DNA of 64,000 nucleotides from an uncultured Porphyromonadaceae bacterium (GCA_902495075.1 CABUVO010000005.1:94302-158301), one strand, 5' to 3'; numbered from the stretch's first letter, positions 26,778 to 35,138 are shown. Notes: a model not told the origin generated them from the letters alone. Numbers and translations are program-made.

Positions 26778-26809
26778 GAAAGGTACTATGTGATGTTTGT
26801 GTTTTTAAA
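26778..26809 (-). promoter_or_regulatory. Candidate promoter of the SusC operon
   Basis: Reading the minus strand, TTTA (26806-26809), 20 nt and TACCTTTC (26778-26785) differ from the Bacteroidales consensus TTTG-N20-TAnnTTTG at one base in each box. The expected start lies about 45 nt before the susC start codon. A near-consensus site may be read weakly by the housekeeping factor; the ECF factor could use another, unrecognised site in the same gap. Confidence 0.4.
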
Positions 26810-26810
26810 C

Positions 26811-26850
26811 ATAAAAAATGAAAGCGCCGAGAGCGGATGGCTCTCAGCGC
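26811..26850 (-). terminator. Rho-independent terminator after fecR
   Basis: On the minus strand the 11-bp stem GCGCTGAGAGC/GCTCTCGGCGC (one G-U pair, 5-nt loop) is followed by TTTCATTTTTTATG. It separates the sigma/FecR transcript from the SusC operon. The remaining 82 bp up to the fecR stop (26851-26932) is G-rich with short irregular repeats (GGAAATTTGGATTCGGG, GAAAATTTGGGCTCGCC) and no gene. Confidence 0.8.
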
Positions 26851-26932
26851 CGATATTGGCTGGAAATTTGGATTCGGGAAAATTTGGGCTCGCCGGGATT
26901 TGGAAAACTTCGGGCTTGCGCCCTCAGCACAG

Positions 26933-27868
26933 CTATTTCGAATAGATGCGGCGCAGGATTCGGAGGGCTTCGTCGAGATCGTTGGATGGGAGGGCTCCAA
27001 TGAAGTTTTCATCGATCATCCCTTTTATTTCCGGATCAAGTGTGGTTGAATAAGTCTGTTCAAGACGATCTATGAGATATTCGGGAGTGACGTTGTCGAA
27101 ATATATCTCTTTTGATGTCCAGGAAGAAGAGTTTTGCAGTGAGTCTATGGGTTTTACAATAACTTCTCCGGTGGCATTGTCAATTATTATCTTTGTTTTG
27201 GGTGCGACATCAATGATTTTTTCAGAGTCTTTGCGGGTCATGGAGACAATTCCATTGTCGAGTGAAAGTTCGGAATACTTTGCTCCGGGACGCGAAAGAA
27301 GATTGAATGCAGTTCCTTTCACGGTTACTGTAATTGTGGGAGTAAAGATAATGAATGGGATATTGGCATCTTTTGCCACTTCAAAATATGCCTCACCGTT
27401 GAAAGATACTTCCCGGTTGTCTTTCTTAAAAGCGGAGGGGAAAGAGAAGGTAGAGTTCCCATTTATTTTTACGGAGGTGCCGTCTGGAAGCATGAGAGAG
27501 GACGTTTCATTCAAGGCAGTAGTTATGGTGCACATGCCGGTCTCAACATTAGAAGAGTTTCCGATATACAACCATATAGTCCCAATCATTATCAGGGGCA
27601 CAAGAACCGAGGCGGCAATAAGCATAAACCTCTTGAACGTTTTGACCTTTTTTTGACTGGTATTGCCGAAGAGTTGGGAATCGATACGTGATTTTGTTTC
27701 ATCTATCATCTCTTGAGAGATATATTCCGGATCTGCGTCCCTCATGTCTCGGCTGAGGAGAAGTGTTGTCAACTCTTCATCGGAAGAAGCATTGAAGCGT
27801 TCTCTGAGCTCTTTGAGCTCGGAGAGGGAGAGCTGATCATTTATGAGTTTATCGAATAGATCATTCAT
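26933..27868 (-). CDS. FecR-family anti-sigma factor
   Basis: This 311-aa inner-membrane regulator has a cytoplasmic N-terminus of about 80 residues, one transmembrane helix (about 81-103, FMLIAASVLVPLIMIGTIWL) and a periplasmic FecR domain (SSLMLPDGTSVKINGNSTFS, then NGEAYFEVAKD and VKGTAFNL). The C-terminal region (YLIDRLEQTYSTTLDPEIKG) resembles the domain that contacts STN. It would hold the ECF sigma factor until SusC reports substrate. It is encoded 19 bp after the sigma gene's stop and ends before a terminator. Confidence 0.94.
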   Translation of the reverse strand: MNDLFDKLINDQLSLSELKELRERFNASSDEELTTLLLSRDMRDADPEYISQEMIDETKSRIDSQLFGNTSQKKVKTFKRFMLIAASVLVPLIMIGTIWLYIGNSSNVETGMCTITTALNETSSLMLPDGTSVKINGNSTFSFPSAFKKDNREVSFNGEAYFEVAKDANIPFIIFTPTITVTVKGTAFNLLSRPGAKYSELSLDNGIVSMTRKDSEKIIDVAPKTKIIIDNATGEVIVKPIDSLQNSSSWTSKEIYFDNVTPEYLIDRLEQTYSTTLDPEIKGMIDENFIGALPSNDLDEALRILRRIYSK

Positions 27869-27887
27869 GACTTGAAGTTTAGATTGT

Positions 27888-28487
27888 TCATAGGTATATA
27901 CTGGACTGAATATTTGTAGAGTACACTAATATGGCAGTGAGTGGGAAAATCTCAGGATATTGTGACAGTCTTTTACGCAGGTTTTTCAATCCTACGGAAA
28001 GAGCATTTTTTACAGTCTGTATGCTGAGATCCAGCTCATCGGCAATCTCCTTGTTTGACAATCCTCTGAATTTGGAGAGAATGATCGCATCTCGTTGTGA
28101 ACGTGGAAGTTCGTTGATTTCAGAAAGAATGATTTTTCTAAATTCTTCATATTCGATATTGGCGCGATCCTCTACGGGGTGTTTGTCATCCCTGAGAGAT
28201 ACAAATTCTTCGTATATAGGACTGTTAAGCTTTCTTCGGAAATAGTAAAGGATGCTGTTTCTTAATGCCGCTGACAGAAAAGGGGAAAGCGATTCTGTGT
28301 TTTGAATGGAATGCCTGTTTTTCCAGAGTGATATGAATATATCTTGTATGATCTCCTCTGCGTCTTCGATAATTCTGACATATGAGAGACAATAAGACAT
28401 AAGTTTAGCGGCATACATCCCGTATATTGTATCGAATGCATGCCTGTCATCGTTTTTCAATTGTATTATAAGGTCGTGTTCACTCAT
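27888..28487 (-). CDS. ECF RNA polymerase sigma factor (Bacteroides-type sigma-70 family)
   Basis: This ECF sigma factor has about 199 aa. Region 2 is seen in FDTIYGMYAAKLMSYCLSYV followed by DAEEIIQDIFISLWKNR. Region 4 is seen in LPRSQRDAIILSKFRGLSNK and IADELDLSIQTVKNALSVGL. The ATG at 28487 (MSEHDLI) is preferred over an upstream TTG at 28535 because family similarity begins there. With FecR and the STN-type SusC it forms a trans-envelope induction circuit that most likely drives this PUL. The C-terminal hydrophobic tail (FPLTAILVYSTNIQ) is common in this family. Confidence 0.94.
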   Translation of the reverse strand: MSEHDLIIQLKNDDRHAFDTIYGMYAAKLMSYCLSYVRIIEDAEEIIQDIFISLWKNRHSIQNTESLSPFLSAALRNSILYYFRRKLNSPIYEEFVSLRDDKHPVEDRANIEYEEFRKIILSEINELPRSQRDAIILSKFRGLSNKEIADELDLSIQTVKNALSVGLKNLRKRLSQYPEIFPLTAILVYSTNIQSSIYL

Positions 28488-28581
28488 GACAGGTGATAGA
28501 AGTAGTGATTGGTTCGTTTTTGGATGCGAACTCAATTCTCCTAAATATATGGTTGCAGAAACGGGGGAAAAGTACTATCTA

Positions 28582-28652
28582 AGAAACTGTTTAAATTTAT
28601 TTTCGAAAGAATCCATATAATAAAAATTTCGGAATAAATTTAAACAGTTTCT
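28582..28652 (-). terminator. Perfect 20-bp inverted repeat after the MBL gene
   Basis: Arms 28582-28601 and 28633-28652 (AGAAACTGTTTAAATTTATT and its complement) match perfectly around a 31-nt AT-rich loop, starting 4 bp beyond the MBL stop codon. It can end the minus-strand MBL transcript. The long loop and A/T-rich stem are unlike a compact terminator, so it may be a small dispersed repeat. Confidence 0.6.
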
Positions 28653-28656
28653 AAGG

Positions 28657-29325
28657 TTATTTCAACCTGTAATGGGGATTATCCGCAAGGAACGGATTGG
28701 CGGCACGTTCGCGACCAATGGTAGTGGCGGGACCGTGTCCGGGATAAACCACTGTGGAATCGGGGAGAGGAAGAAGATTCTCACGTATGGCTTTGATCAA
28801 TTGCGTCCCATTTCCTCCAGGAAGATCCGTTCGCCCTACGGAACCTTGGAAAAGCGCGTCTCCCGTAATTACGAAATCGTCCTCCTTATCATAGAGTGCG
28901 ATGCTGCCTGGAGAATGTCCCGGAACATGCAATACTTCAAGTTTTCCGGAACCTACCTTTATTATGTCGCCTTCCTTCAGGTATGTGTCTATGGATACGT
29001 CTTCTATTTTCTCCATAATTCCGAAAGCATCCGCCTGCATCTGCAGCCTTTTGCCCAGAAATTCATCATCCTTGTGTCCGAGCACGGGCACCCCGAATCT
29101 TTTTTTTGCAAAAGAGACTCCTACGGCATGGTCAACGTGCAGATGCGTGTTGATTATGTTGGTAACGGTGAGGTTATTGCGCTCTATGAAATTCACAATC
29201 GCATTTTCTTCTTCCGTGTTTATCATACCAGGGTCAACTATCACGCACTTTCCCTCTTTCGGATCATAAACCGCATATGTGTTTATGCCGAACAGGCTGA
29301 ATTCAAATTTGGCTATTTTCAACAT
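28657..29325 (-). CDS. MBL-fold metallo-hydrolase (glyoxalase II-like)
   Basis: This 222-aa cytoplasmic protein has the metallo-beta-lactamase zinc motif THLHVDH (H61, H63, D65, H66), then VPGHSPGS, ITGDALF and a terminal YPGHGPATT, giving a complete two-metal site. The family includes hydroxyacylglutathione hydrolases and related thioesterases. Without a C-terminal HAGH domain the exact substrate is unclear. Its start overlaps the rsmG stop by 7 bp, so the two are translated from one message. Confidence 0.9.
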   Translation of the reverse strand: MLKIAKFEFSLFGINTYAVYDPKEGKCVIVDPGMINTEEENAIVNFIERNNLTVTNIINTHLHVDHAVGVSFAKKRFGVPVLGHKDDEFLGKRLQMQADAFGIMEKIEDVSIDTYLKEGDIIKVGSGKLEVLHVPGHSPGSIALYDKEDDFVITGDALFQGSVGRTDLPGGNGTQLIKAIRENLLPLPDSTVVYPGHGPATTIGRERAANPFLADNPHYRLK

Positions 29326-29942
29326 ACGGTGTAAACAATTTTTTTAGTATCAAAGAAGGGTTCTGAGAAATATTCGCTTATATTCACTATTTCGCTGCTA
29401 TGCATAAGGTTTTTCATTTCTGCTGATATATCTCCTCCTTTTAGAGTGATAAGCCCATTCGGGAGGGCATTATGCTGCTCTTTGGATATGTTTTTGCGGC
29501 AGATTTTCAACAGATCGGGTTGCGGCATGACCGCACGACTCACCACAAAATCAAATTTATCTTTGCATTCTGCCACATCGCCATGCTGGAATGTGACATT
29601 GGCAAGTCCGCAGGATTTCGCTATTTCCTGAGCCACGAGGAGCTTTTTGCCTGTGCGGTCGATAAGGTGGAAATGCACCTTTGGGAAAAGAACTGCCAAG
29701 GGGAGTCCGGGGAGACCACCGCCTGTGCCGAAATCCATAACGCGCGAACCGTCGGTAAAATTAATGAATTTGGCAATGGCGAGGGAATGAAGGAGGTGGT
29801 TTATTTCAAGATTATCAATATCTTTACGTGAAATAACGTTGATCTTTGCATTCCATTCAGGATAAAGCTCAAGCATCTTCAAAAAAGATTCCTTCTGCTC
29901 TCCCGAAAGATTGGGGAAATATTTGAAAATGATAAGTTCCAT
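29319..29942 (-). CDS. rsmG: 16S rRNA (guanine-N7)-methyltransferase RsmG
   Basis: RsmG (GidB, 207 aa) methylates G527 of 16S rRNA using S-adenosylmethionine. The SAM-binding motif is VMDFGTGGGLPGLPLAVLFP, followed by HLIDRTGKKL and FVVSRAVMP. The N-terminal ...LSGEQKESFLKMLELYPEWN and INVISRKD blocks fit the family. The gene is of normal length and forms a two-gene unit with the MBL-fold hydrolase. Confidence 0.96.
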   Translation of the reverse strand: MELIIFKYFPNLSGEQKESFLKMLELYPEWNAKINVISRKDIDNLEINHLLHSLAIAKFINFTDGSRVMDFGTGGGLPGLPLAVLFPKVHFHLIDRTGKKLLVAQEIAKSCGLANVTFQHGDVAECKDKFDFVVSRAVMPQPDLLKICRKNISKEQHNALPNGLITLKGGDISAEMKNLMHSSEIVNISEYFSEPFFDTKKIVYTVC

Positions 29943-29952
29943 ACTATTATAA

Positions 29953-29991
29953 CAAAAAAGTTTCCGATTTATTGAATCGGAAACTTTTTTG
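29953..29991 (-). terminator. Rho-independent terminator after glgP
   Basis: CAAAAAAGTTTCCGAT (29953-29968) pairs perfectly with ATCGGAAACTTTTTTG (29976-29991) around a 7-nt loop, with A- and T-runs at the base. It ends the minus-strand glycogen transcript just before the rsmG start (29942). Confidence 0.88.
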
Positions 29992-29993
29992 AG

Positions 29994-30074
29994 GTTTTAG
30001 GTCTTAGGCTTTAGGCTTTAGACCATTCGGCGAAATATTCTAATATCTAACACCTAATGCCTAAGGCCTAACAC
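29994..30074. repeat. Heptad repeats in inverted arrangement
   Basis: Four direct 7-nt units (GTTTTAG, GTCTTAG, GCTTTAG, GCTTTAG; 29994-30021) are followed by five units in inverse orientation (CTAATAT, CTAACAC, CTAATGC, CTAAGGC, CTAACAC; 30040-30074). The two halves can pair into a long imperfect hairpin. The same GNNTTAG heptad recurs at 58708-58777. Confidence 0.75.
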
Positions 30075-30083
30075 CTTATCCTT

Positions 30084-32645
30084 TTAAAACCAGCGCACGT
30101 ATGCGAAGTCCTGACGATGAGGCAGCTCTGCGTTCTTGGGATACATGCGGAGAGCATAGCGGTATGTGCCGGCTTCTTTAAGAGCCGTTTTGAGCTCGTA
30201 AGTGTAGAGGTTGCCGTCGCGTTTCACAATGTTGAGATCAGAACGACCATCGAACTTGGTCTCACCGTGTTCCTCTTTGTAATAAACGAGTTCAACGCCG
30301 ATTGAGTCGCCAAGACCCTTGGTGTCGAGCACAACATTGATATCGATTTTGTCACCTGTGCGAGAGGCACCTGTGTGGGATTCATCGAAGTTGGATGAAA
30401 CAACCTGAATGCTATCCCATTTTGAAGCCACTTCCTCTTTCCATGCCACGATCTCACGAGCTTTTGCAAAATCGTTAGCCTCAAGTTTGGCAGCGCGTTT
30501 TGCCTCGGGGATATAGAAACGTGAGATGTAGTCGTCGAGCTGACGCTTCATTGTGAAATGGGGAGCGATGTTGCCGATCGAACGTTTGATGTACTGAATC
30601 CATTCAGGACTGTAGCCTTTGTAGTTCTTATCGAAATAGAGAGGTATGATCTCGTTTTCAAGCATAGAATAGATAGTGGCTGCATCGAGTTTGTCCTGCT
30701 GTGCCTGATCGGTGAATGTGCGTTTGTCAGTGAGTGCCCAGCCTGCTTTTTCATCGAAACGATAGCCTTCATACCACCAGCCGTCGAGCACTGAGAAGTT
30801 GAGCACACCATTCATCTCAGCTTTCTCACCAGACGTTCCGGAAGCCTCGAGAGGACGGGTTGGAGTATTCAGCCAGATGTCGACACCCGTAACAAGGCGT
30901 TTTGCCACAATCATGTTGTAGTCTTCAAGGAAAATGATCTTACCGGAGAACTGAGGCATTTTTGATATCTCGGTTATTCTCTTGATGAGACCCTGACCTG
31001 CGCCATCGGCGGGGTGAGCTTTACCTGAGAAGATGAACTGAACAGGATATTTTTCGTTGTTCACGATCTTTGCAAGACGATCGAGATCGGTGAAAAGAAG
31101 GTGAGCACGCTTGTATGTGGCGAAACGACGTGCGAAACCTATGATGAGGGCGTTGGGATTGATCTTGTCAACGATCTTCATTACCTCTGTTGGATCACCC
31201 TGGTTCTTGAGCCATTTCTCTTTGAAATCTTTCTTCACGAAATTGATGAATTTATTCTTCATCGTCATTCGCATGTTCCAGATGTCCTCATCAGGCACAT
31301 TGAAGATACCCTTCCACATTTCGGGATTGCTCTGATCCATGAAAAGATTGTCGTTGAGGTGCTCGCTATAGAATTCCTTCCATTCAGTAGCTGCCCATGT
31401 CGGCATGTGGACACCATTGGTGACATAACCAACGTGAGACTCTTCCGGAGCATAACCTTTCCAGATACCTGCGAACATTTTCTTTGAAACCTCGCCGTGG
31501 AGCCAGCTGACACCGTTAGCCTCCTGACAAGTATTGAGACAGAACACGCTCATTGAGAAACGCTCGTTGGTGTCGGGGTTCTCGCGACCCATATTCATAA
31601 GGTCATTCCAGGAGATACCGAGTTTTGCAGGATATTCACCGAGATATTTGCCGAAGAGAGATTCTTCGAAATAGTCATGACCTGCGGGTACAGGAGTGTG
31701 AACTGTATAAAGTGAAGAAGCGCGAACAATCTCAAGAGCCACGTTGAAGGGAAGGTGATCTTTCTGCACATAATCCACAAGACGCTGGAGGTTCATCAAC
31801 GCTGCGTGACCCTCGTTGGCATGATAGAGGTCGGTCTTGATGCCGAGTTTTTCGAGCATGAGGATACCACCGATGCCAAGAAGATACTCCTGTTTGATAC
31901 GGTTTTCCCAATCACCGCCGTAGAGTTTGTGGGTAATCTGACGATCCCATTCTGAATTCTGGTCGAGATCGGTGTCCAGAAGATATAGCTTCATGCGGCC
32001 AACATTCACGCGCCATACATGGCTGTATACCACACGACCGGGATAGGGCACCTCAAGAATCATCGGCTGACCATCCTCTCCGAGCACTGCCTCAATGGGA
32101 AGCTGATCGAAGTTCTGGCTCTCATAGTTGGCAATCTGCTGACCGTCGATGGAGAGCGACTGGGAGAAATAGCCGTATTTATAAAGGAAACCGACAGCTG
32201 TCATGTCAATGCGTGAATCGGAAGCCTGTTTGATATAGTCGCCGGCGAGCACACCGAGACCACCGGAATAAATCTTAAGACAGTTGCAAAGACCATATTC
32301 CATAGAGAAATATGACACAGAGGGAAGCTTCTTGTCCATGGGCTGTTTCATGTAGTCCTTGAACATAGCGTAAACCTCTTTGATGCGATCCATCATTGCA
32401 GAATCAGAGAGGATCTCCTGATAACGCTCATATGAGAGCTGCTGAAGAAGCATCACGGGGTTCTCACCGACCTGACGCCAGAGATCATGGTCAAGGTCAC
32501 GGAAAAGGCGTTTGCCTGCACTGTTCCATACCCACCAGAGATTCTTCGACATCTCCTCAAGCGGCTTGAGCTCCTTGGGTATCTCAGCGCTTACTGTAAT
32601 TGTGCGCCAAGCGGGCGCGTTTGTATTGCTAACCTGAAGTTTCAT
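30084..32645 (-). CDS. glgP: Alpha-glucan (glycogen) phosphorylase, GT35
   Basis: This 853-aa cytoplasmic enzyme releases glucose-1-phosphate from glycogen or maltodextrin. It belongs to the short bacterial type with an N-terminal DUF3417-like region (LWWVWNSAGKRLFRDLDHDL). The catalytic core is seen in YFSMEYGL, the YHANEGHAAL block and FARRFATYKRAHL. The pyridoxal-phosphate site is the lysine in EASGTSGEKAEMNG. Beyond about residue 750 a beta-rich C-terminal extension (INVVLDTKGLGDSIGVELVY) is typical of the Bacteroidetes form. It lies 34 bp after the glycogen synthase gene. Confidence 0.96.
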   Translation of the reverse strand: MKLQVSNTNAPAWRTITVSAEIPKELKPLEEMSKNLWWVWNSAGKRLFRDLDHDLWRQVGENPVMLLQQLSYERYQEILSDSAMMDRIKEVYAMFKDYMKQPMDKKLPSVSYFSMEYGLCNCLKIYSGGLGVLAGDYIKQASDSRIDMTAVGFLYKYGYFSQSLSIDGQQIANYESQNFDQLPIEAVLGEDGQPMILEVPYPGRVVYSHVWRVNVGRMKLYLLDTDLDQNSEWDRQITHKLYGGDWENRIKQEYLLGIGGILMLEKLGIKTDLYHANEGHAALMNLQRLVDYVQKDHLPFNVALEIVRASSLYTVHTPVPAGHDYFEESLFGKYLGEYPAKLGISWNDLMNMGRENPDTNERFSMSVFCLNTCQEANGVSWLHGEVSKKMFAGIWKGYAPEESHVGYVTNGVHMPTWAATEWKEFYSEHLNDNLFMDQSNPEMWKGIFNVPDEDIWNMRMTMKNKFINFVKKDFKEKWLKNQGDPTEVMKIVDKINPNALIIGFARRFATYKRAHLLFTDLDRLAKIVNNEKYPVQFIFSGKAHPADGAGQGLIKRITEISKMPQFSGKIIFLEDYNMIVAKRLVTGVDIWLNTPTRPLEASGTSGEKAEMNGVLNFSVLDGWWYEGYRFDEKAGWALTDKRTFTDQAQQDKLDAATIYSMLENEIIPLYFDKNYKGYSPEWIQYIKRSIGNIAPHFTMKRQLDDYISRFYIPEAKRAAKLEANDFAKAREIVAWKEEVASKWDSIQVVSSNFDESHTGASRTGDKIDINVVLDTKGLGDSIGVELVYYKEEHGETKFDGRSDLNIVKRDGNLYTYELKTALKEAGTYRYALRMYPKNAELPHRQDFAYVRWF

Positions 32646-32679
32646 ATGTATATATTATTTTAATATTTTAGTTGGTAAT

Positions 32680-34374
32680 TTATTTTACTCTTTCCGATGC
32701 GTGGCGCAATGCAGTGGCAAAGGCTTCATCATAATATTTGATGAAATACTGCCAGTCGGCTTTTTCTGCAGTGAGGAAAGCTGCGTGGCGAGCTTCCGAA
32801 CGTGCCACGGGCGATGCATTGTAATAATCAGCGGATGCGGTTGCTATTGCATCGCGCGATTCGAAATAATTGTTGTCTTCACGCGACACCACATACACTC
32901 CGCATTGGCGCAGCCCATTCTTGAAATTATCGAGCACCCATTGTCCGAAGCCGGCTTTGTCGGTTGTGACTGTGGGCACACCGAATGCCGTGCTCTCAAG
33001 AGGGGTATAGCCCCAGGGTTCGTAATAGGAGGGGAAGAGAGTGAGATCGAATGCGGCAAGAAGATCGTAATACGCGATGTCTATAATGCCGTCATGTCCG
33101 TCGAGATAGCTGGGAACGTATATCACCCTCACTTTATTGAGCTTCCCGGTTGCGCGGAGTTCGCGGATTCTCACACACACTTCATCCGAGTCTTCGTTGA
33201 AGAGGCGGTGGGTGAGGAAATCCGGTGCGGAATTATCGTTACCCTCGAAATCAAGTGTCATCAGAAGGCTTCCGGAGGGTTCCTTTACCCATCCAGGAAC
33301 GAGTATGAAAGCCAGAGCCTCTGAGCGTTCAGGCAATTGCTCCTCCATTCTGACAATTGAATCGAGAAAGAGATCAAGCCCCTTGTTGCGGTACTCATGG
33401 CGACCGGATGTGGCAACCATAAATGTATTGTCGTCATATTTCTTTCCGGTGAGGGCAGATGCCACTCCGAGAAGCCGTTGGCGACCATCTTTGCGGAGTT
33501 TGTTGTATTTTGTGGTCTTGGGCACGAAATCCGGTTCGAAGCCGTTAGGTGTCACTACTTGCGGACGTATGGCAAGGAGTTGCTCGCATTCCCTTGCTGT
33601 GACTTCGCTTACGGTTGTGAAACAATCTGCTGCATGTGCGGCTGCCTTTTCGAGAGAATGTTTCGATTGCATGTTTAGCTCGGCTGCCATCTGGTCTCCA
33701 TTATAATTATGGAAATACTCATAAAGGGGTTTGCCGTTTCCGCAAATGCTGCGCCCGATACTTGTGGCATGTGTCGTGAATATTGTGGCAGCTTCGGGCA
33801 TTGCCTGCTGGGTGTATAGAAGTCCCATGCCTGTGGTCCATTCATCGAAGTGCGCCACGACCTTTCTTTCTTCAATTTTAAGATGATCTGCAAGTGCTTT
33901 GATCACGATTGCGGAAGCAACTGCAAATTCACAAGATTCACCATAATCTCCATAGGCATGAAGGGAGTCGACACCATATTTCTCCCACATTTCGCCATAC
34001 ACCTTATCTATATGGGCTGAAGTCTGCCCCGGATTCACGAGTATAACCTGCGGCGCGCCCGGGATGTCCCAGCGACCTGTGCGGATTGTGATTCCCCATG
34101 GAAGCTTCAATTTTGTGGAAGCGGACTTGAGAATAGATTTTTTCTCCTTAAAATAAGGTGAAGGATTGTCTTGGCTCCATACATCGGGACCAATAAATAC
34201 CAAAGTGTCTCCGAATTGTTCTTTCAGCTGACGTGCTTTGGTAGAGAGAACGGCATAAATGCCGCCGATCTTATTACAAACTTCCCAGCTGGTTTCTGTC
34301 ATAAGAGCAATATACTCCGAAAAGACAGGATTAGATTCAGACCAGGTTGCAGTTTGATTCTTTTGGCGTGTCAT
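32680..34374 (-). CDS. Glycogen synthase, GT3 type
   Basis: This 564-aa enzyme resembles the eukaryotic-type (GT3) glycogen synthase found in Bacteroidetes rather than bacterial GlgA. The N-terminal donor-site block is SWEVCNKIGGIYAVLSTKA, and the central HFDEWTTGMGLL and HATSIGRSICGN segments follow. The C-terminal nucleotide-sugar motif is LFPSYYEPWGYTPLES with its paired glutamates. It should extend alpha-1,4-glucan, probably from UDP-glucose. It is co-transcribed with the phosphorylase, giving a compact store-and-mobilise pair. Confidence 0.94.
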   Translation of the reverse strand: MTRQKNQTATWSESNPVFSEYIALMTETSWEVCNKIGGIYAVLSTKARQLKEQFGDTLVFIGPDVWSQDNPSPYFKEKKSILKSASTKLKLPWGITIRTGRWDIPGAPQVILVNPGQTSAHIDKVYGEMWEKYGVDSLHAYGDYGESCEFAVASAIVIKALADHLKIEERKVVAHFDEWTTGMGLLYTQQAMPEAATIFTTHATSIGRSICGNGKPLYEYFHNYNGDQMAAELNMQSKHSLEKAAAHAADCFTTVSEVTARECEQLLAIRPQVVTPNGFEPDFVPKTTKYNKLRKDGRQRLLGVASALTGKKYDDNTFMVATSGRHEYRNKGLDLFLDSIVRMEEQLPERSEALAFILVPGWVKEPSGSLLMTLDFEGNDNSAPDFLTHRLFNEDSDEVCVRIRELRATGKLNKVRVIYVPSYLDGHDGIIDIAYYDLLAAFDLTLFPSYYEPWGYTPLESTAFGVPTVTTDKAGFGQWVLDNFKNGLRQCGVYVVSREDNNYFESRDAIATASADYYNASPVARSEARHAAFLTAEKADWQYFIKYYDEAFATALRHASERVK

Positions 34375-34495
34375 TAATTTTTTACCTTAATAAAATAAGA
34401 ATTTATAAAGTCTTAAGAGCCACTGCTCCTTGAACTTTTTAAGACAAGTTTGCTTTAAAATCCGGTTTTTTCCGTATGAATTTTTCTAACAGATG

Positions 34496-34526
34496 CAAAA
34501 TTAGTAAAAAGTTAGTAAATGACAAT
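34496..34526 (-). promoter_or_regulatory. Promoter of the glycogen operon
   Basis: On the minus strand ATTG (34523-34526), 19 nt and TAATTTTG (34496-34503) match the Bacteroidales promoter with one mismatch. The predicted leader is about 115 nt. It contains a hairpin (GTCTTAA...TTAAGAC, 34410-34445) of unknown role. Confidence 0.6.
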
Positions 34527-34550
34527 AAAATATATGCTAAAATTTTGTCA

Positions 34551-34603
34551 AATAGTGCAATATAATGCTCAAAATATTATTTTGAGCATTATATTGCACT
34601 ATT
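34551..34603. repeat. Perfect 25-bp hairpin with 3-nt loop
   Basis: 34551-34575 is an exact complement of 34579-34603, with only ATT between the arms. It lies in tandem with the terminator hairpin of the DUF3127 gene and just upstream of the glycogen operon promoter. It could be a backup terminator or an extruding palindrome. Confidence 0.75.
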
Positions 34604-34608
34604 GAAAA

Positions 34609-34638
34609 AGATTAAGGGCATGATAATGCCCTTAATCT
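34609..34638 (-). terminator. Terminator after the DUF3127 gene
   Basis: AGATTAAGGGCAT (34609-34621) pairs with ATGCCCTTAATCT (34626-34638), a perfect 13-bp stem with loop GATA. On the minus strand it is followed by TTTTTCAATAG, a good Rho-independent terminator. Confidence 0.85.
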
Positions 34639-34682
34639 ATATTTGTAATAAAAAGTAAAATTGTATGGAATAAGCTGCAATT

Positions 34683-35096
34683 TTAGAATGGAAGGTCATC
34701 CGTATCGTTTGATGCAAAGGGGTCAGCTGCAGGTGCGGCTGTCGATGCGAACGGATCGGCGGGAGCTGCAGGTTGAGCAGGAGCTGCGCCAAAAGGTTGA
34801 GCCGGTGCGCTCTGAGGCATCTGGGGCGCGCCCATCTCCTGGGCGGCATAGGCACGGAGGTCGGTATACCAGCGACCATTGAATTCGCGGCTTTCTGCAT
34901 CTACAGATACTTTATATGATTTACCGGCTTCGAGATGCACTTGATTGATGCGGTCGCCAAATAGGTCGAATTTTACTTTACGAGGATACTGACCGAATGT
35001 TTCAAGCACCCAGCTTTTTTTTCTCCAAGGATTTCCATTGCGAGATGTCCCTCCTTCTTCAGGAAGATCCAATATGATTTTGCCTTCGATTTCCAT
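34683..35096 (-). CDS. DUF3127 OB-like protein with SSB-type C-terminal tail
   Basis: This 137-aa protein has an N-terminal DUF3127 domain (about residues 1-88: EIEGKIILDLPEEGGTSRNG, FGQYPRKVKFDLFGD, SREFNGRWYTDLRAY), an OB-like fold known mainly from Bacteroidetes. A flexible Ala/Pro/Gln-rich linker (about 90-128, with DPFAS repeated) leads to the last residues NDTDDLPF. This acidic tip closely resembles the DDDIPF tail by which single-stranded DNA-binding protein recruits partners. A role in DNA metabolism is inferred from this tail. A near-perfect promoter and its own terminator suggest a single-gene unit. Confidence 0.85.
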   Translation of the reverse strand: MEIEGKIILDLPEEGGTSRNGNPWRKKSWVLETFGQYPRKVKFDLFGDRINQVHLEAGKSYKVSVDAESREFNGRWYTDLRAYAAQEMGAPQMPQSAPAQPFGAAPAQPAAPADPFASTAAPAADPFASNDTDDLPF

Positions 35097-35138
35097 GTTG
35101 TTATTATTGAATTAATTGATTTTTAGATGGGAATTTAT

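Noticed and set aside
34410..34445. Riboswitch in the glycogen synthase leader
   Set aside because: Only one simple hairpin is evident and no known ligand-binding core could be recognised.
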